Below are positions 31,525 to 38,500 of a stretch of 38,500 bases of DNA, one piece after another. Origin of the DNA: Treponema sp. (GTDB lineage Bacteria; Spirochaetota; Spirochaetia; Treponematales; Breznakiellaceae); NCBI GenBank assembly GCA_031268125.1, contig JAIRXT010000151.1:1-38500 (forward strand). Direction: 5' to 3'. The translations under genes and the position numbers were made by a program. The notes beneath the pieces are model-generated. The model made no database searches and had not been told where the DNA came from. It saw only the letters and a list, made by a program, of their open reading frames with translations. How positions within the stretch are numbered: position 1 is the stretch's first letter; each line of letters begins with the position of its first letter.

Positions 31525-34236
31525 CTATTCCCCCCCCTTCGATGCGGAAGACAGCTTCCGCGCCACTTCCACAATCTCCAAAATTTCCAGTTGATCACCC
31601 ACTTTAATATCGTGGTAATCCTCAATGCCGATACCGCACTCGTAACCGGCGGCCACTTCCCGGGCATCGTCTTTGAAACGTTTAAGGCTGGAGAGCTTAC
31701 CCCGGTGGATCACCGTGTCCTCCCGGATAACATTCACGCTGCAGGAACGCTTAACCGTACCGGTAAGAACATAGCACCCGGCGATGGTCCCCACCCGGGG
31801 AACAGAAAAGGTATTCCGCACCTCCACCGTGGCAATAACATCTTCCCGGGTAATGGGTTTAAGCATCCCCTCCATTGCCTGCTGTATCTCGTCCACCGCC
31901 TTGTAGATCACATTGTAGCGGCGGATATCTACTTTTTCCTGATCCGCCAGGGTCTTTGCCTTGGGGACCGGCCTTACATTAAAGCCGATGATAATGGCGT
32001 TGCTGGCAATGGCCAGGTCCACATCCCCTTCGTTGATGGCGCCGGGCAGAGCCTGGATCACGTGGAGCCGAACCTCTCCGGTGGAAAGTTTTTCCAGACT
32101 GGAGCGCAGGGCCTCGGCAGAACCCTGAACGTCGGACTTGATAATAACCTTGAGTTCCTGAATGGCCCCGTCGCTGATGGTCTCCCGCAAATTGTCCAGG
32201 GTTATTTTCTTGACGTTTTTGGCGTCCTCAAACCGCTTTAGTTCCTGCCGCTTGCTGGAAAAACCACGGGCAATCTTTTCATCGTCCACAACCTGCAGCG
32301 GGTCCCCGGCGTTGGGAATCCCCTCAAAACCCAGGACCTCAATGGGCATAGAGGGGCCGGCCTTCTCCAGCTTTTCCCCCTTGTCGTTGAATATGGCCCG
32401 CACCTTGCCGGGCCACACCCCGGCCACAAAGGAGTCCCCTACCGCAAGGGTCCCCTTTTCCACCAGAACCGTAGCCACAATGCCGCGGCCGTGGTCGATT
32501 CGGGATTCCAGCACCTTGCCTTCGGCGCTGCGGTCGTAGTTGGCCTTCAGCTCCAGTATATCCGCCTGCACGAGTATCGCCTCGATAAGCTTATCAATAC
32601 CCTTTTTTTGCAGGGCCGAAAGCTCGACAAATATGGTCTGCCCGCCCCAGTCCTCCGGCATAAGCCCCAGTTCTGAAAGCTGGCTTTTTACCCGGTCGGG
32701 GTTTGCCTCCGGCTTGTCAATCTTGTTTACCGCCACAATGATGGGGACATCCGCCTCCTTGGCGTGGTTAATCGCCTCCACCGTCTGGGGCATGACCCCG
32801 TCGTCGGCGGCCACCACCAGAACCACAATGTCCGTTACCTGGGCGCCCCTGGCCCTCATACGGGTAAAAGCCTCGTGGCCGGGGGTATCCAGAAACGTAA
32901 TGCTGCCCTGCCCGGCGCTGACCATATAAGCGCCGATATGCTGGGTAATGCCCCCAAATTCGCCGGACACCACATCGGTACTGCGGATGGCGTCCAGCAG
33001 CTTTGTCTTACCGTGATCGACATGGCCCATCACCGTTACCACCGGCGGCCGGGGCAGGAGTTTTGCCCCCGCGTCGGAGATGGTTTCTATCTGGGTCTCG
33101 TCGTACAGGCTGATGATCTTCACGTCGGTGCCGTATTCACCGGCCAGGATAGCCGCCGTATCCGCGTCTATCTGCTGGTTGATGGTAACCATCATCCCCA
33201 TGCTCATGAGTTTATGGATCAGCTCCGATGCCTTTAGATTCATCTTGCGGGCCAGTTCGGAAACCGACACGCCTTCCATAATTTCGATAGACTTCGGCAC
33301 CGGGTTGGCGATATGGGTGATCTTTTTCTTGGTCTGGAGGAGCTTCTCCTCCATTTCCAGTTCTTTTTCTTTCCGGTTGTAAACCGGCTTCTTTGCCTTA
33401 AAGGTCCGCTTAACTGCGGTCTTGCCCTCCGGCAGGGGGCCGGCGGCAGGGGCGCCGGGACGTCCGGGTCCGCCGGGGCGCGGCCCGCTAAAGGGCGGCC
33501 GGCCGAAACCGCCGGGACGGGGGCCCTGCCCCGGGGGGCCGAAGCGCCCACCGCCGGGACGGGGACCGGAAAAACCCTGCCCCGGAGGGCCGAAGCGCCC
33601 GCCGGAACCACCGGGACCGCCCGGCCCGGGGCGGCCTACGGGACGGCCCCCTACCCTGCCGGCGGCCCCCGCAGGACGGCCGGCAAAAGGAGCCCCGCCG
33701 CGGTTCCCATCGTCCCGGCGGCCCACGGGACGGCCCCCTACCCTGCCGGCGGCCCCCGCAGGACGCGCCGTTATCGAAAAGCCTTCGGTCCGTTCAGGCG
33801 GACGCTGGGGGCGGCGCTCCCCGGCGCCGGGATTGGTGGAAGTTCTGGCGGGCCCGGCCTTAAACGGCCCGCCTCTGTCGCTTTTAACCGCATCGTTTTT
33901 GACCACAGGGGGGGCGGCAGTTTTGACGGGCCTTTCGTCCTGTACCGGGACTTCGGCGGGGACCGGGACAGGCTTCGGCTCTTCCGCAACACCGTTTTCC
34001 GGCGGAGGCTTGACCGCGGCGGCCGGATGAGCGGCCACTACTACCTTCGGCTGAGGCTTTCTGCCCGCATTAAGCCCCTGGGGTTTCTTTTTCAGCACGA
34101 TAACCTTGCGCGGGGGTGTTTCCGGTCCGGCGTTCTGCCGTTCCCCCCCGCCGTTTCGTGAAGCCTCCCCCTCGTTCTGGGTACGCTTAATAAGTTCCGC
34201 CTTAGGTTTCCGGGTGTTTTCTATTTCCTCAGCCAT
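31525..34236 (-). CDS. infB: Translation initiation factor IF-2 with long Arg/Gly/Pro-rich N-terminal region
   Basis: IF-2 is the GTPase that brings initiator tRNA to the ribosome. The 903-aa protein has the G-domain motifs GHVDHGKT (404-411), DTPGHE (450-455) and NKID (504-507), followed by the beta-barrel and fMet-tRNA-binding C-terminal domains. An IF2_N domain lies at about 315-370 (IEIMEGVSVSELARKMNLKASEL). Residues about 30-290 are disordered. The part from 150 to 270 is rich in G, R and P, with units such as GRPAGAAGRVGGRPVGR, partly encoded by an exact 41-bp duplication (33638-33678 and 33725-33765). The ATG has AGGTGG four to five bases upstream. Second gene of the nusA operon. Confidence 0.97.
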   Translation of the reverse strand: MAEEIENTRKPKAELIKRTQNEGEASRNGGGERQNAGPETPPRKVIVLKKKPQGLNAGRKPQPKVVVAAHPAAAVKPPPENGVAEEPKPVPVPAEVPVQDERPVKTAAPPVVKNDAVKSDRGGPFKAGPARTSTNPGAGERRPQRPPERTEGFSITARPAGAAGRVGGRPVGRRDDGNRGGAPFAGRPAGAAGRVGGRPVGRPGPGGPGGSGGRFGPPGQGFSGPRPGGGRFGPPGQGPRPGGFGRPPFSGPRPGGPGRPGAPAAGPLPEGKTAVKRTFKAKKPVYNRKEKELEMEEKLLQTKKKITHIANPVPKSIEIMEGVSVSELARKMNLKASELIHKLMSMGMMVTINQQIDADTAAILAGEYGTDVKIISLYDETQIETISDAGAKLLPRPPVVTVMGHVDHGKTKLLDAIRSTDVVSGEFGGITQHIGAYMVSAGQGSITFLDTPGHEAFTRMRARGAQVTDIVVLVVAADDGVMPQTVEAINHAKEADVPIIVAVNKIDKPEANPDRVKSQLSELGLMPEDWGGQTIFVELSALQKKGIDKLIEAILVQADILELKANYDRSAEGKVLESRIDHGRGIVATVLVEKGTLAVGDSFVAGVWPGKVRAIFNDKGEKLEKAGPSMPIEVLGFEGIPNAGDPLQVVDDEKIARGFSSKRQELKRFEDAKNVKKITLDNLRETISDGAIQELKVIIKSDVQGSAEALRSSLEKLSTGEVRLHVIQALPGAINEGDVDLAIASNAIIIGFNVRPVPKAKTLADQEKVDIRRYNVIYKAVDEIQQAMEGMLKPITREDVIATVEVRNTFSVPRVGTIAGCYVLTGTVKRSCSVNVIREDTVIHRGKLSSLKRFKDDAREVAAGYECGIGIEDYHDIKVGDQLEILEIVEVARKLSSASKGGE
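33638..33765 (-). repeat. 41-bp direct repeat within infB
   Basis: Positions 33638-33678 are identical to 33725-33765, 87 bp (29 codons) apart and in frame. Both encode the AGAAGRVGGRPVG phrase of the disordered IF-2 N-terminal region. It looks like a recent tandem-type duplication. Confidence 0.8.
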
Positions 34237-34287
34237 ATTCCACCTTTATTTATGTTCCCTTACGGCCCGCCTTATGGACAAGCCGGT

Positions 34288-35766
34288 TCATTCCTCATCT
34301 TCTTCGTATTCAAAACTCAAACCAATACCGCAATTGGGGCAGACCGTCATATCCACGGTGATCTTGGCCCCGCACTCAGGACATTCGTATTCTTCAAGCC
34401 CGGCCTCCTCTTCTTCGGAAACACCGGCGGCATCCTCTTCCTGTTCGGCCGCGGCATCTTCTTCTTCCTCGACAATTTCCACATTTTCTTCGATAAGTTT
34501 ACGCAGCACGTCGAATTGTTCCGCCCCGACCTCTTTGAATTCCTCAAGCTGGGCCGGAGTAAGGGCAAGAAAATCTTCGATGAACTCCACATTACCCGCT
34601 TTAAGGGCTTCAACCACGTCCGCCCTGACGCCGGGAAGCTCGGCAATACGGGAAAATTCCTCCCCGTACTCGTCGGCGTCCCCAAAAAGTTCGGAAACCG
34701 CCCGCCGGGATTCGGCAGCAATATCCATCTCCGCAAATTGGGCGTCGGTCTTTACATCGATATTCCAGTCCACTAGGCGGTTGGCAAGCCGGACGTTAAG
34801 CCCCTGTTTGCCGATAGCCAGGGAAAGCTGGGAATCGTTGACCACCGCCAGGGCCTGGTGCTTCCCCTCGTCCAGGATGATCACATCCCGTACCTCCGCG
34901 GGGGACAGTGCGTTCTTGATAAACCGCCGGGGGTCCGGGTCATATTTCAAAATATCGATCTTTTCCCCTTCCAGCTCCCGGATAACCGCCTGAATCCGCA
35001 CCCCTTTAAGGCCCACACAGGCCCCCACCGGGTCCACATCCTCCCGGTTGGAATAAACCGCCAGCTTGGTACGGTAGCCCGGCTCCCGGACAATCTTGTG
35101 GATCTCCACCGTTTTGTCGTAGACCTCCGGTACTTCCAGCTCAAAAATGGCCCGGACAAAATCCGTATGAGTCCGGGAAAGAATCACCTGGAACCCCGAC
35201 GCCGTCTTGTTGACCTCCGTAATCAGGGCCTTGATGCGGTCGTTGACATGGTAGGTCTCCCGGGGGGATTGAAATTTTTTGGGAAGTATCCCCTCGATCT
35301 TGCCCAAGTCCACGTAAATGGTGCCATTCCGCTCCCGCTGGTAGTAGCCAATGATAATTTCCCCCGCCTTGTCCCGGAATTCCGAGAAGAGGGTGTCCTT
35401 TTGTATCGCCCGAATGGACTGATGGGCGGTCTGTTTGGCGCTCTGGACCGCAACACGGTCAAAATCCTTGGGGTCCACCTCGATAAGGATCTCGTCCCCC
35501 ACCTCCGCCTCCGGGTTCAGTTCCCGGGCGTCTTCAATATCAATTTCCGAAACCGGGTCGTAAACACCTTCAACAATCTGCTTTTGGGCATAGATAGAAA
35601 CCTCCCGGTTGTCATCGCTAAAACGGACAATGGCGTTATCGGCATTGCCAAAGCGGCGCTTATAGGCGGCTATGAGGGTATTTTCTATGGTTTTGAGGAT
35701 AAGCTCCTCTGATATTCCCCGATCCTGACTGATCTGACGGATCGCATCGGACATATCGGTTGCCAC
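34288..35766 (-). CDS. nusA: Transcription factor NusA with an added C-terminal zinc ribbon
   Basis: NusA binds RNA polymerase and controls pausing, termination and antitermination. The 492-aa product has the N-terminal polymerase-binding domain (SDAIRQISQDRGISEELIL), an S1 domain (about 130-195), two KH domains (with DPVGACVGLKGVRIQAV and LAIGKQGLNVRLA) and a helix-hairpin-helix-like acidic repeat region. After a very acidic linker (about 430-460) comes a short ribbon CPEC-x10-CPNC (C462, C465, C476, C479), which is not part of the standard protein. The frame opens at ATG 35784, but GGGAGGT lies between that ATG and GTG 35766, so GTG is chosen (six-base spacing). ATG 35754 is the alternative. 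First gene of the long operon. Confidence 0.95.
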   Translation of the reverse strand: MATDMSDAIRQISQDRGISEELILKTIENTLIAAYKRRFGNADNAIVRFSDDNREVSIYAQKQIVEGVYDPVSEIDIEDARELNPEAEVGDEILIEVDPKDFDRVAVQSAKQTAHQSIRAIQKDTLFSEFRDKAGEIIIGYYQRERNGTIYVDLGKIEGILPKKFQSPRETYHVNDRIKALITEVNKTASGFQVILSRTHTDFVRAIFELEVPEVYDKTVEIHKIVREPGYRTKLAVYSNREDVDPVGACVGLKGVRIQAVIRELEGEKIDILKYDPDPRRFIKNALSPAEVRDVIILDEGKHQALAVVNDSQLSLAIGKQGLNVRLANRLVDWNIDVKTDAQFAEMDIAAESRRAVSELFGDADEYGEEFSRIAELPGVRADVVEALKAGNVEFIEDFLALTPAQLEEFKEVGAEQFDVLRKLIEENVEIVEEEEDAAAEQEEDAAGVSEEEEAGLEEYECPECGAKITVDMTVCPNCGIGLSFEYEEDEE

Positions 35767-35785
35767 TCTGGTACCTCCCAACATA

Positions 35786-35815
35786 AAAAAAGGGCCGTTT
35801 GAAACGCCCTTTTTT
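35786..35815 (-). terminator. Intrinsic-terminator-like hairpin in the nusA leader (candidate attenuator)
   Basis: On the minus strand the leader reads A6-GGGC-GTTTCAAACG-GCCC-T7. This is a GC stem with an inner GTT/AAC stem and one bulged G, followed by seven Ts. The T-run ends at 35785, about 20 bases before the chosen start codon and just before the ribosome binding site. It lies downstream of the promoter at 35842-35870, so transcripts from that promoter must pass it to enter nusA. It could also end transcripts from the upstream ABC genes. Confidence 0.7.
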
Positions 35816-35841
35816 GTTATGGAATCTCAACTGTCGCTGTT

Positions 35842-35870
35842 ACTGTAAAGAAAACTGATGATCATGTCAA
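35842..35870 (-). promoter_or_regulatory. Sigma-70-type promoter of the nusA operon
   Basis: On the minus strand a perfect TTGACA (35865-35870) and TACAGT (35842-35847, four of six consensus positions) are separated by 17 bp. The transcript would start near 35835, giving a leader of about 70 bases that contains the hairpin at 35786-35815. Confidence 0.6.
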
Positions 35871-36110
35871 GCGGGTTCAGCAATTCCGAATTCAAAATTC
35901 CAAGTCCGAAAAGAGCCGTAAAAAATCATTGGCTTTCCTGCCGGCCGGACCCCATCTGCTTGTTTCGCCGCTCTTTTCGCCATTATCCCATCGTGAATTA
36001 CCTTAAGCCAGGGGGTTTTCAAGGTAAAAAATGGTAAACCGGCCCCGTTCCATACTGAAGGGGAGCGGTCAAACAGCAAACCGGTAAAATACGGCGCACC
36101 GGCGCTAAAT
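35871..36110. other. Non-coding region upstream of nusA, with an inverted repeat
   Basis: I see no credible gene here. A 98-codon open frame on the minus strand has no ribosome binding site or family resemblance. CGAAAAGAGC (35907-35916) pairs perfectly with GCTCTTTTCG (35970-35979) around a GC-rich centre. The dispersed repeat copy lies at 36011-36035. Base composition and repeat content resemble 3930-4100. Confidence 0.45.
36011..36035 (-). repeat. Dispersed intergenic repeat, copy 2
   Basis: Read on the minus strand this is the same ACCAT-T6-ACCTTGAAAACCCC sequence as at 4030-4054, with six rather than seven Ts and five rather than four Cs. It lies about 150 bp upstream of the nusA promoter. 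Confidence 0.6.
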
Positions 36111-36773
36111 TCAGGTATGATCCGCCCAGCGCCACCAGGCAAGGGAAGCCAAGAGCCCCCCAACGCCCATAACAGCCAGCATCACTATGTCAACCGGCTG
36201 CAGCGAATTTTCCTCCATCACGTACATGAGCGGAATAGCCCAGGGGATATACCGGGTAAAAGGCAGCCCGCTGCTGTCAATATTAACATACAGAATCACC
36301 GCAACCGAAACGGCAACAGGCAGAAAGTAGCCGCGGCTGCAGAGGCTTAAAAAGAATACCGGCATGCAAAGCGCCAGCAGCATGACCGTCAAAATACCCT
36401 GCCGGGCAAGATCCTGCGCAGCAGCTTCCCATGTACCCGTAATTACACAGGACAGAATAAAGTTACCGGCAGACAATATCAAAACACCCGCAGCAAGGGC
36501 AATAACCTTCGCAAAAACGACCGTTGACCGGGCCGCGGGAAACACCAATAATTCTGTCGAAGTCTTATGAACAAACTCCCAGCCGAATATCCATGCCGCA
36601 ATGATACTGAAACAAAAACTGCCCTCTATGTACAGCACATGCAGGGGAGAAAAACCAGGACCCAGAATCATGGACGGGGTAAAAATCGCAAAAACAAGCA
36701 GCGTTACCAGCGCTATTTTCGCCCTGAAAAATTTCACAAGCTCCACCCGTATACAAGCGTATAATGCGTTCAC
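36111..36773 (-). CDS. ABC-2 type transporter permease
   Basis: The 220-aa protein has six predicted membrane helices, with an N-terminal cytoplasmic piece MNALYACIRVELVKFFRAK followed by ALVTLLVFAIFTPSMIL and further hydrophobic stretches. This matches the BcrB-like ABC-2 permeases of small exporters, including bacteriocin or bacitracin self-protection systems. It overlaps the ATPase gene by 4 bp (ATGA), showing that the two form one transporter. The substrate cannot be told from sequence. Confidence 0.82.
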   Translation of the reverse strand: MNALYACIRVELVKFFRAKIALVTLLVFAIFTPSMILGPGFSPLHVLYIEGSFCFSIIAAWIFGWEFVHKTSTELLVFPAARSTVVFAKVIALAAGVLILSAGNFILSCVITGTWEAAAQDLARQGILTVMLLALCMPVFFLSLCSRGYFLPVAVSVAVILYVNIDSSGLPFTRYIPWAIPLMYVMEENSLQPVDIVMLAVMGVGGLLASLAWWRWADHT

Positions 36774-37687
36774 TGTACTCCCCCTACGATTCTTAAAAAA
36801 TACCCTTCAAGGTCTTCTTCTTCCGTCTTTAACATGGTTAAGGAATGCCCGCTCTGTACCAGCAAAGCCGCTATTATTTCCGGTTTTGCCGCGGTTTTAC
36901 CGGTTACCACCAGGGCTTCTTTATCCGCGGAATACGATACCTCGTACCCCTTTTGTTCCAGCAAAAGGCGGGTATCCTCAAGGCCGCAGGTTTTTACCAG
37001 AAGCCGTTTTTGACTAAGTTCCTCAAGGCGGCTTGTTTGAATTTCCTGCAATATCCGTCCCTGATGGATAATCCCAATCCGGTCTGCAAGCCGGGAAATT
37101 TCGCTAAGGATATGGCTTGAAATAAACACAGTAACACCGTCATTCCGCGCCATGTCCAGGAGCAGCTGCCGGATTTCAACTATCCCGGCGGGGTCGAGCC
37201 CGTTTGACGGTTCATCCAACACAAGAATTTGCGGGTGATGTATGAACGCCTTGGCAAGCCCTAACCGCTGGACATTACCCAGCGACAGGGCCTTTGCCTT
37301 CCGGTCCCGGAACGGCGTCAGCCGCAGTTTTTCTATTACGCCGTTTACGGCCTTTGCATCATTTATCCTATGCATACGCCGGACAATCTCAAGGTTTTCG
37401 GCCACGGTCAAATCAGGATAGGCGCGGGCCGTTTCCACAAGACAACCGGCCTGTTCCCACAGCCGGTAATTCCCGGCATGGACCTTCTGGCCGTTGATAT
37501 ACGCCGCCCCGGTATCCGGTTTTATCATGGCCAGCAGCATCCGTATGGTAGTTGTTTTCCCCGCGCCGTTCAAACCCAAAAAGCCGTATATCTCCCCGCC
37601 CTTAATACTAAGGGAAACAGCTTCAACAGCCCGGACTTTACCGTAACGTTTCCCCAGCTTTTCAGTAATAATAACATCTGCCGCCAT
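36770..37687 (-). CDS. ABC transporter ATP-binding protein (BcrA-like)
   Basis: The 305-aa ATPase has Walker A GLNGAGKTTT (about 38-47), the signature LSLGNVQRLGLAKA, Walker B with ILVLDEPSNGLDP, and the switch histidine in VFISSHILSE. After the nucleotide-binding domain, a C-terminal segment of about 85 residues is of the kind seen in BcrA-type exporters and ends in ...GYFLRIVGGVQ. The ATG has GGAGATAAA about seven bases upstream. It pairs with the following permease. The neighbouring GIN-domain gene is 80 bp upstream on the same strand and could share the transcript. Confidence 0.92.
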   Translation of the reverse strand: MAADVIITEKLGKRYGKVRAVEAVSLSIKGGEIYGFLGLNGAGKTTTIRMLLAMIKPDTGAAYINGQKVHAGNYRLWEQAGCLVETARAYPDLTVAENLEIVRRMHRINDAKAVNGVIEKLRLTPFRDRKAKALSLGNVQRLGLAKAFIHHPQILVLDEPSNGLDPAGIVEIRQLLLDMARNDGVTVFISSHILSEISRLADRIGIIHQGRILQEIQTSRLEELSQKRLLVKTCGLEDTRLLLEQKGYEVSYSADKEALVVTGKTAAKPEIIAALLVQSGHSLTMLKTEEEDLEGYFLRIVGGVQ

Positions 37688-37767
37688 TGTTTTATCTCCA
37701 CCTATATATATGTTCTAAAATGCTAAACTGCCAGAGTACATTCAAACATCCCCAAGATTCAAGTCCA

Positions 37768-38500
37768 TTATTTTAGCTTTCGTATCGTTCCTAACCCGCC
37801 CCGGTTAAATTGTACATTCGGGTTTCCGCGGTACCTAATACTGCCAACGCCGCCAATACCCGCCGCTAAATTATCCACGGCCCAAACGTGTGCCCTGCCA
37901 ACGCCGCCGATATCAACAAAAACATTATTTGTACTAAATTCCCTGCCGTTAAACAGGCCGGCCCCGGAAATATTAATCAGTGCGGTTTTACTGCTTCCGG
38001 TTAATGCTACTTTCCCCGCCCCATAAACATTAACAGAAAGATACTCGCATTCTATATTACCGGATACTTCTCCGGCCCCGGATATTTCTATTGAAAATGA
38101 CGGAACAGTTATAGCATCGATTATTTCAACCTTTCCATTGCTGTCAATTGAAATACCCGATATGTCAGGGCTGTAAATATCAATAATAAAATCATGCCTC
38201 ATTTTTGTCGTTTTCTCAATATTTAATACGTTGTTAATTACATTAGTTTCAACATACCGGTTTAAATTTGAGTTAATCGCAACACTCAAACGGTTTTCTT
38301 TACCCGAATGGATACGAACTATGCTTTTCCCCTCAGAACCATAATGATTTGAAAAAGCTCCGGTTATTTGTATCTTTTCAAAGTCCGGCACAATTCTATC
38401 AAAGGTTTCCATCTTTCCCAGGCCATACCCTTTGCCGGAGGCGCAAGAAATACAGATCGCAAAAACGACACCCATAAAAACCGCATCAAACAAAAAAACC
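37768..38500 (-). CDS. GIN-domain (DUF2807-like) envelope protein, start near or beyond window edge
   Basis: The visible product is about 241 aa. A hydrophobic N-terminal segment ending in VVFAICISCASG suggests a signal peptide, possibly a lipoprotein with a relaxed spirochaete lipobox. The rest is a beta-helix-like pattern of short glycine-rich strands (ISGAGEVSG, VYGAGKVALTG, ISGAGLFNG, IGGVGRAHV, IGGVGSIRY), as in the putative auto-transporter adhesin head GIN domain. The frame is still open at 38500. A TTG at 38493 and an ATG at 38475 are internal candidates, but a basic signal-peptide start probably lies outside. Function unknown; surface exposure is inferred. Confidence 0.75.
   Translation of the reverse strand, partial: VFLFDAVFMGVVFAICISCASGKGYGLGKMETFDRIVPDFEKIQITGAFSNHYGSEGKSIVRIHSGKENRLSVAINSNLNRYVETNVINNVLNIEKTTKMRHDFIIDIYSPDISGISIDSNGKVEIIDAITVPSFSIEISGAGEVSGNIECEYLSVNVYGAGKVALTGSSKTALINISGAGLFNGREFSTNNVFVDIGGVGRAHVWAVDNLAAGIGGVGSIRYRGNPNVQFNRGGLGTIRKLK

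Noticed and set aside
33313..34161. Long plus-strand frames opposite the infB N-terminal region
   Set aside because: They are Gly/Pro/Arg-rich by-products of the GC-rich repeats on the other strand and resemble no protein family.
35867..36163. 98-codon minus-strand frame upstream of nusA
   Set aside because: It has no ribosome binding site, overlaps the end of the ABC permease gene and contains the dispersed repeat; its composition does not look like a protein.

Overview
The window looks like chromosomal DNA of an anaerobic spirochaete, most likely a GC-richer Treponema-type organism such as the gut or termite-gut lineages. This is inference from gene content, not a database match. Three things point that way: the very large GreA-type protein with a long N-terminal repeat region, a form I know from Borrelia and Treponema; the block nusA-infB-rbfA-truB-ribF-rpsO-pnp followed by two LptF/LptG-type permeases, an order I recall from Treponema pallidum; and an oxygen-sensitive class III ribonucleotide reductase. 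No rRNA, tRNA, CRISPR array, phage gene or intact IS was found.

Layout. 56-3903 (+): nrdR, nrdD, a small fusion gene and nrdG. The NrdD chain stops before its glycyl radical segment. That segment (RIVGY) is encoded by the next gene, joined to a thioredoxin/glutaredoxin-like domain with a CPAC motif. This is the most unusual system in the window. 3904-4283: a non-coding stretch with two elaborate nested inverted repeats. 4317-5957 (+): a cytoplasmic gamma-glutamyltransferase-like amidohydrolase. 6002-12008 (+): a promoter and three genes (TPR protein, GreA fusion, von Willebrand A protein with a repetitive proline-rich stalk). 12041-12205: a 165-bp MITE-like element with 18-bp terminal inverted repeats and an 8-bp target duplication. 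12209-14726 (-): a HEAT-repeat exported protein and tgt. 14932-19826 (-): an outer-membrane barrel, a LolA-like periplasmic protein and an MMPL/RND permease, read as a trans-envelope lipid export module. A divergent TetR-family gene (19992-20582, +) faces it across palindromic TTTACA/TGTAAA sites.

20620-35766 (-): thirteen co-directional genes with gaps of at most 51 bp. In order of transcription they are nusA, infB, rbfA, truB, ribF, rpsO, pnp, dut, lptF, lptG, rhaB, rhaA, rhaD. The operon starts from a good sigma-70-like promoter (35842-35870). It then meets an intrinsic-terminator-like hairpin just before the nusA ribosome binding site, which suggests attenuation. The tail carries the L-rhamnose catabolic trio, with no transporter or rhamnose regulator in view. 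36111-38500 (-): a two-gene ABC exporter and a GIN-domain (DUF2807-like) envelope protein that runs to the window edge.

Together the genes cover anaerobic dNTP synthesis (nrd, dut), transcription, translation and RNA decay (nusA to pnp, GreA), envelope transport (lptFG, MMPL module, ABC) and deoxyhexose use (rha).
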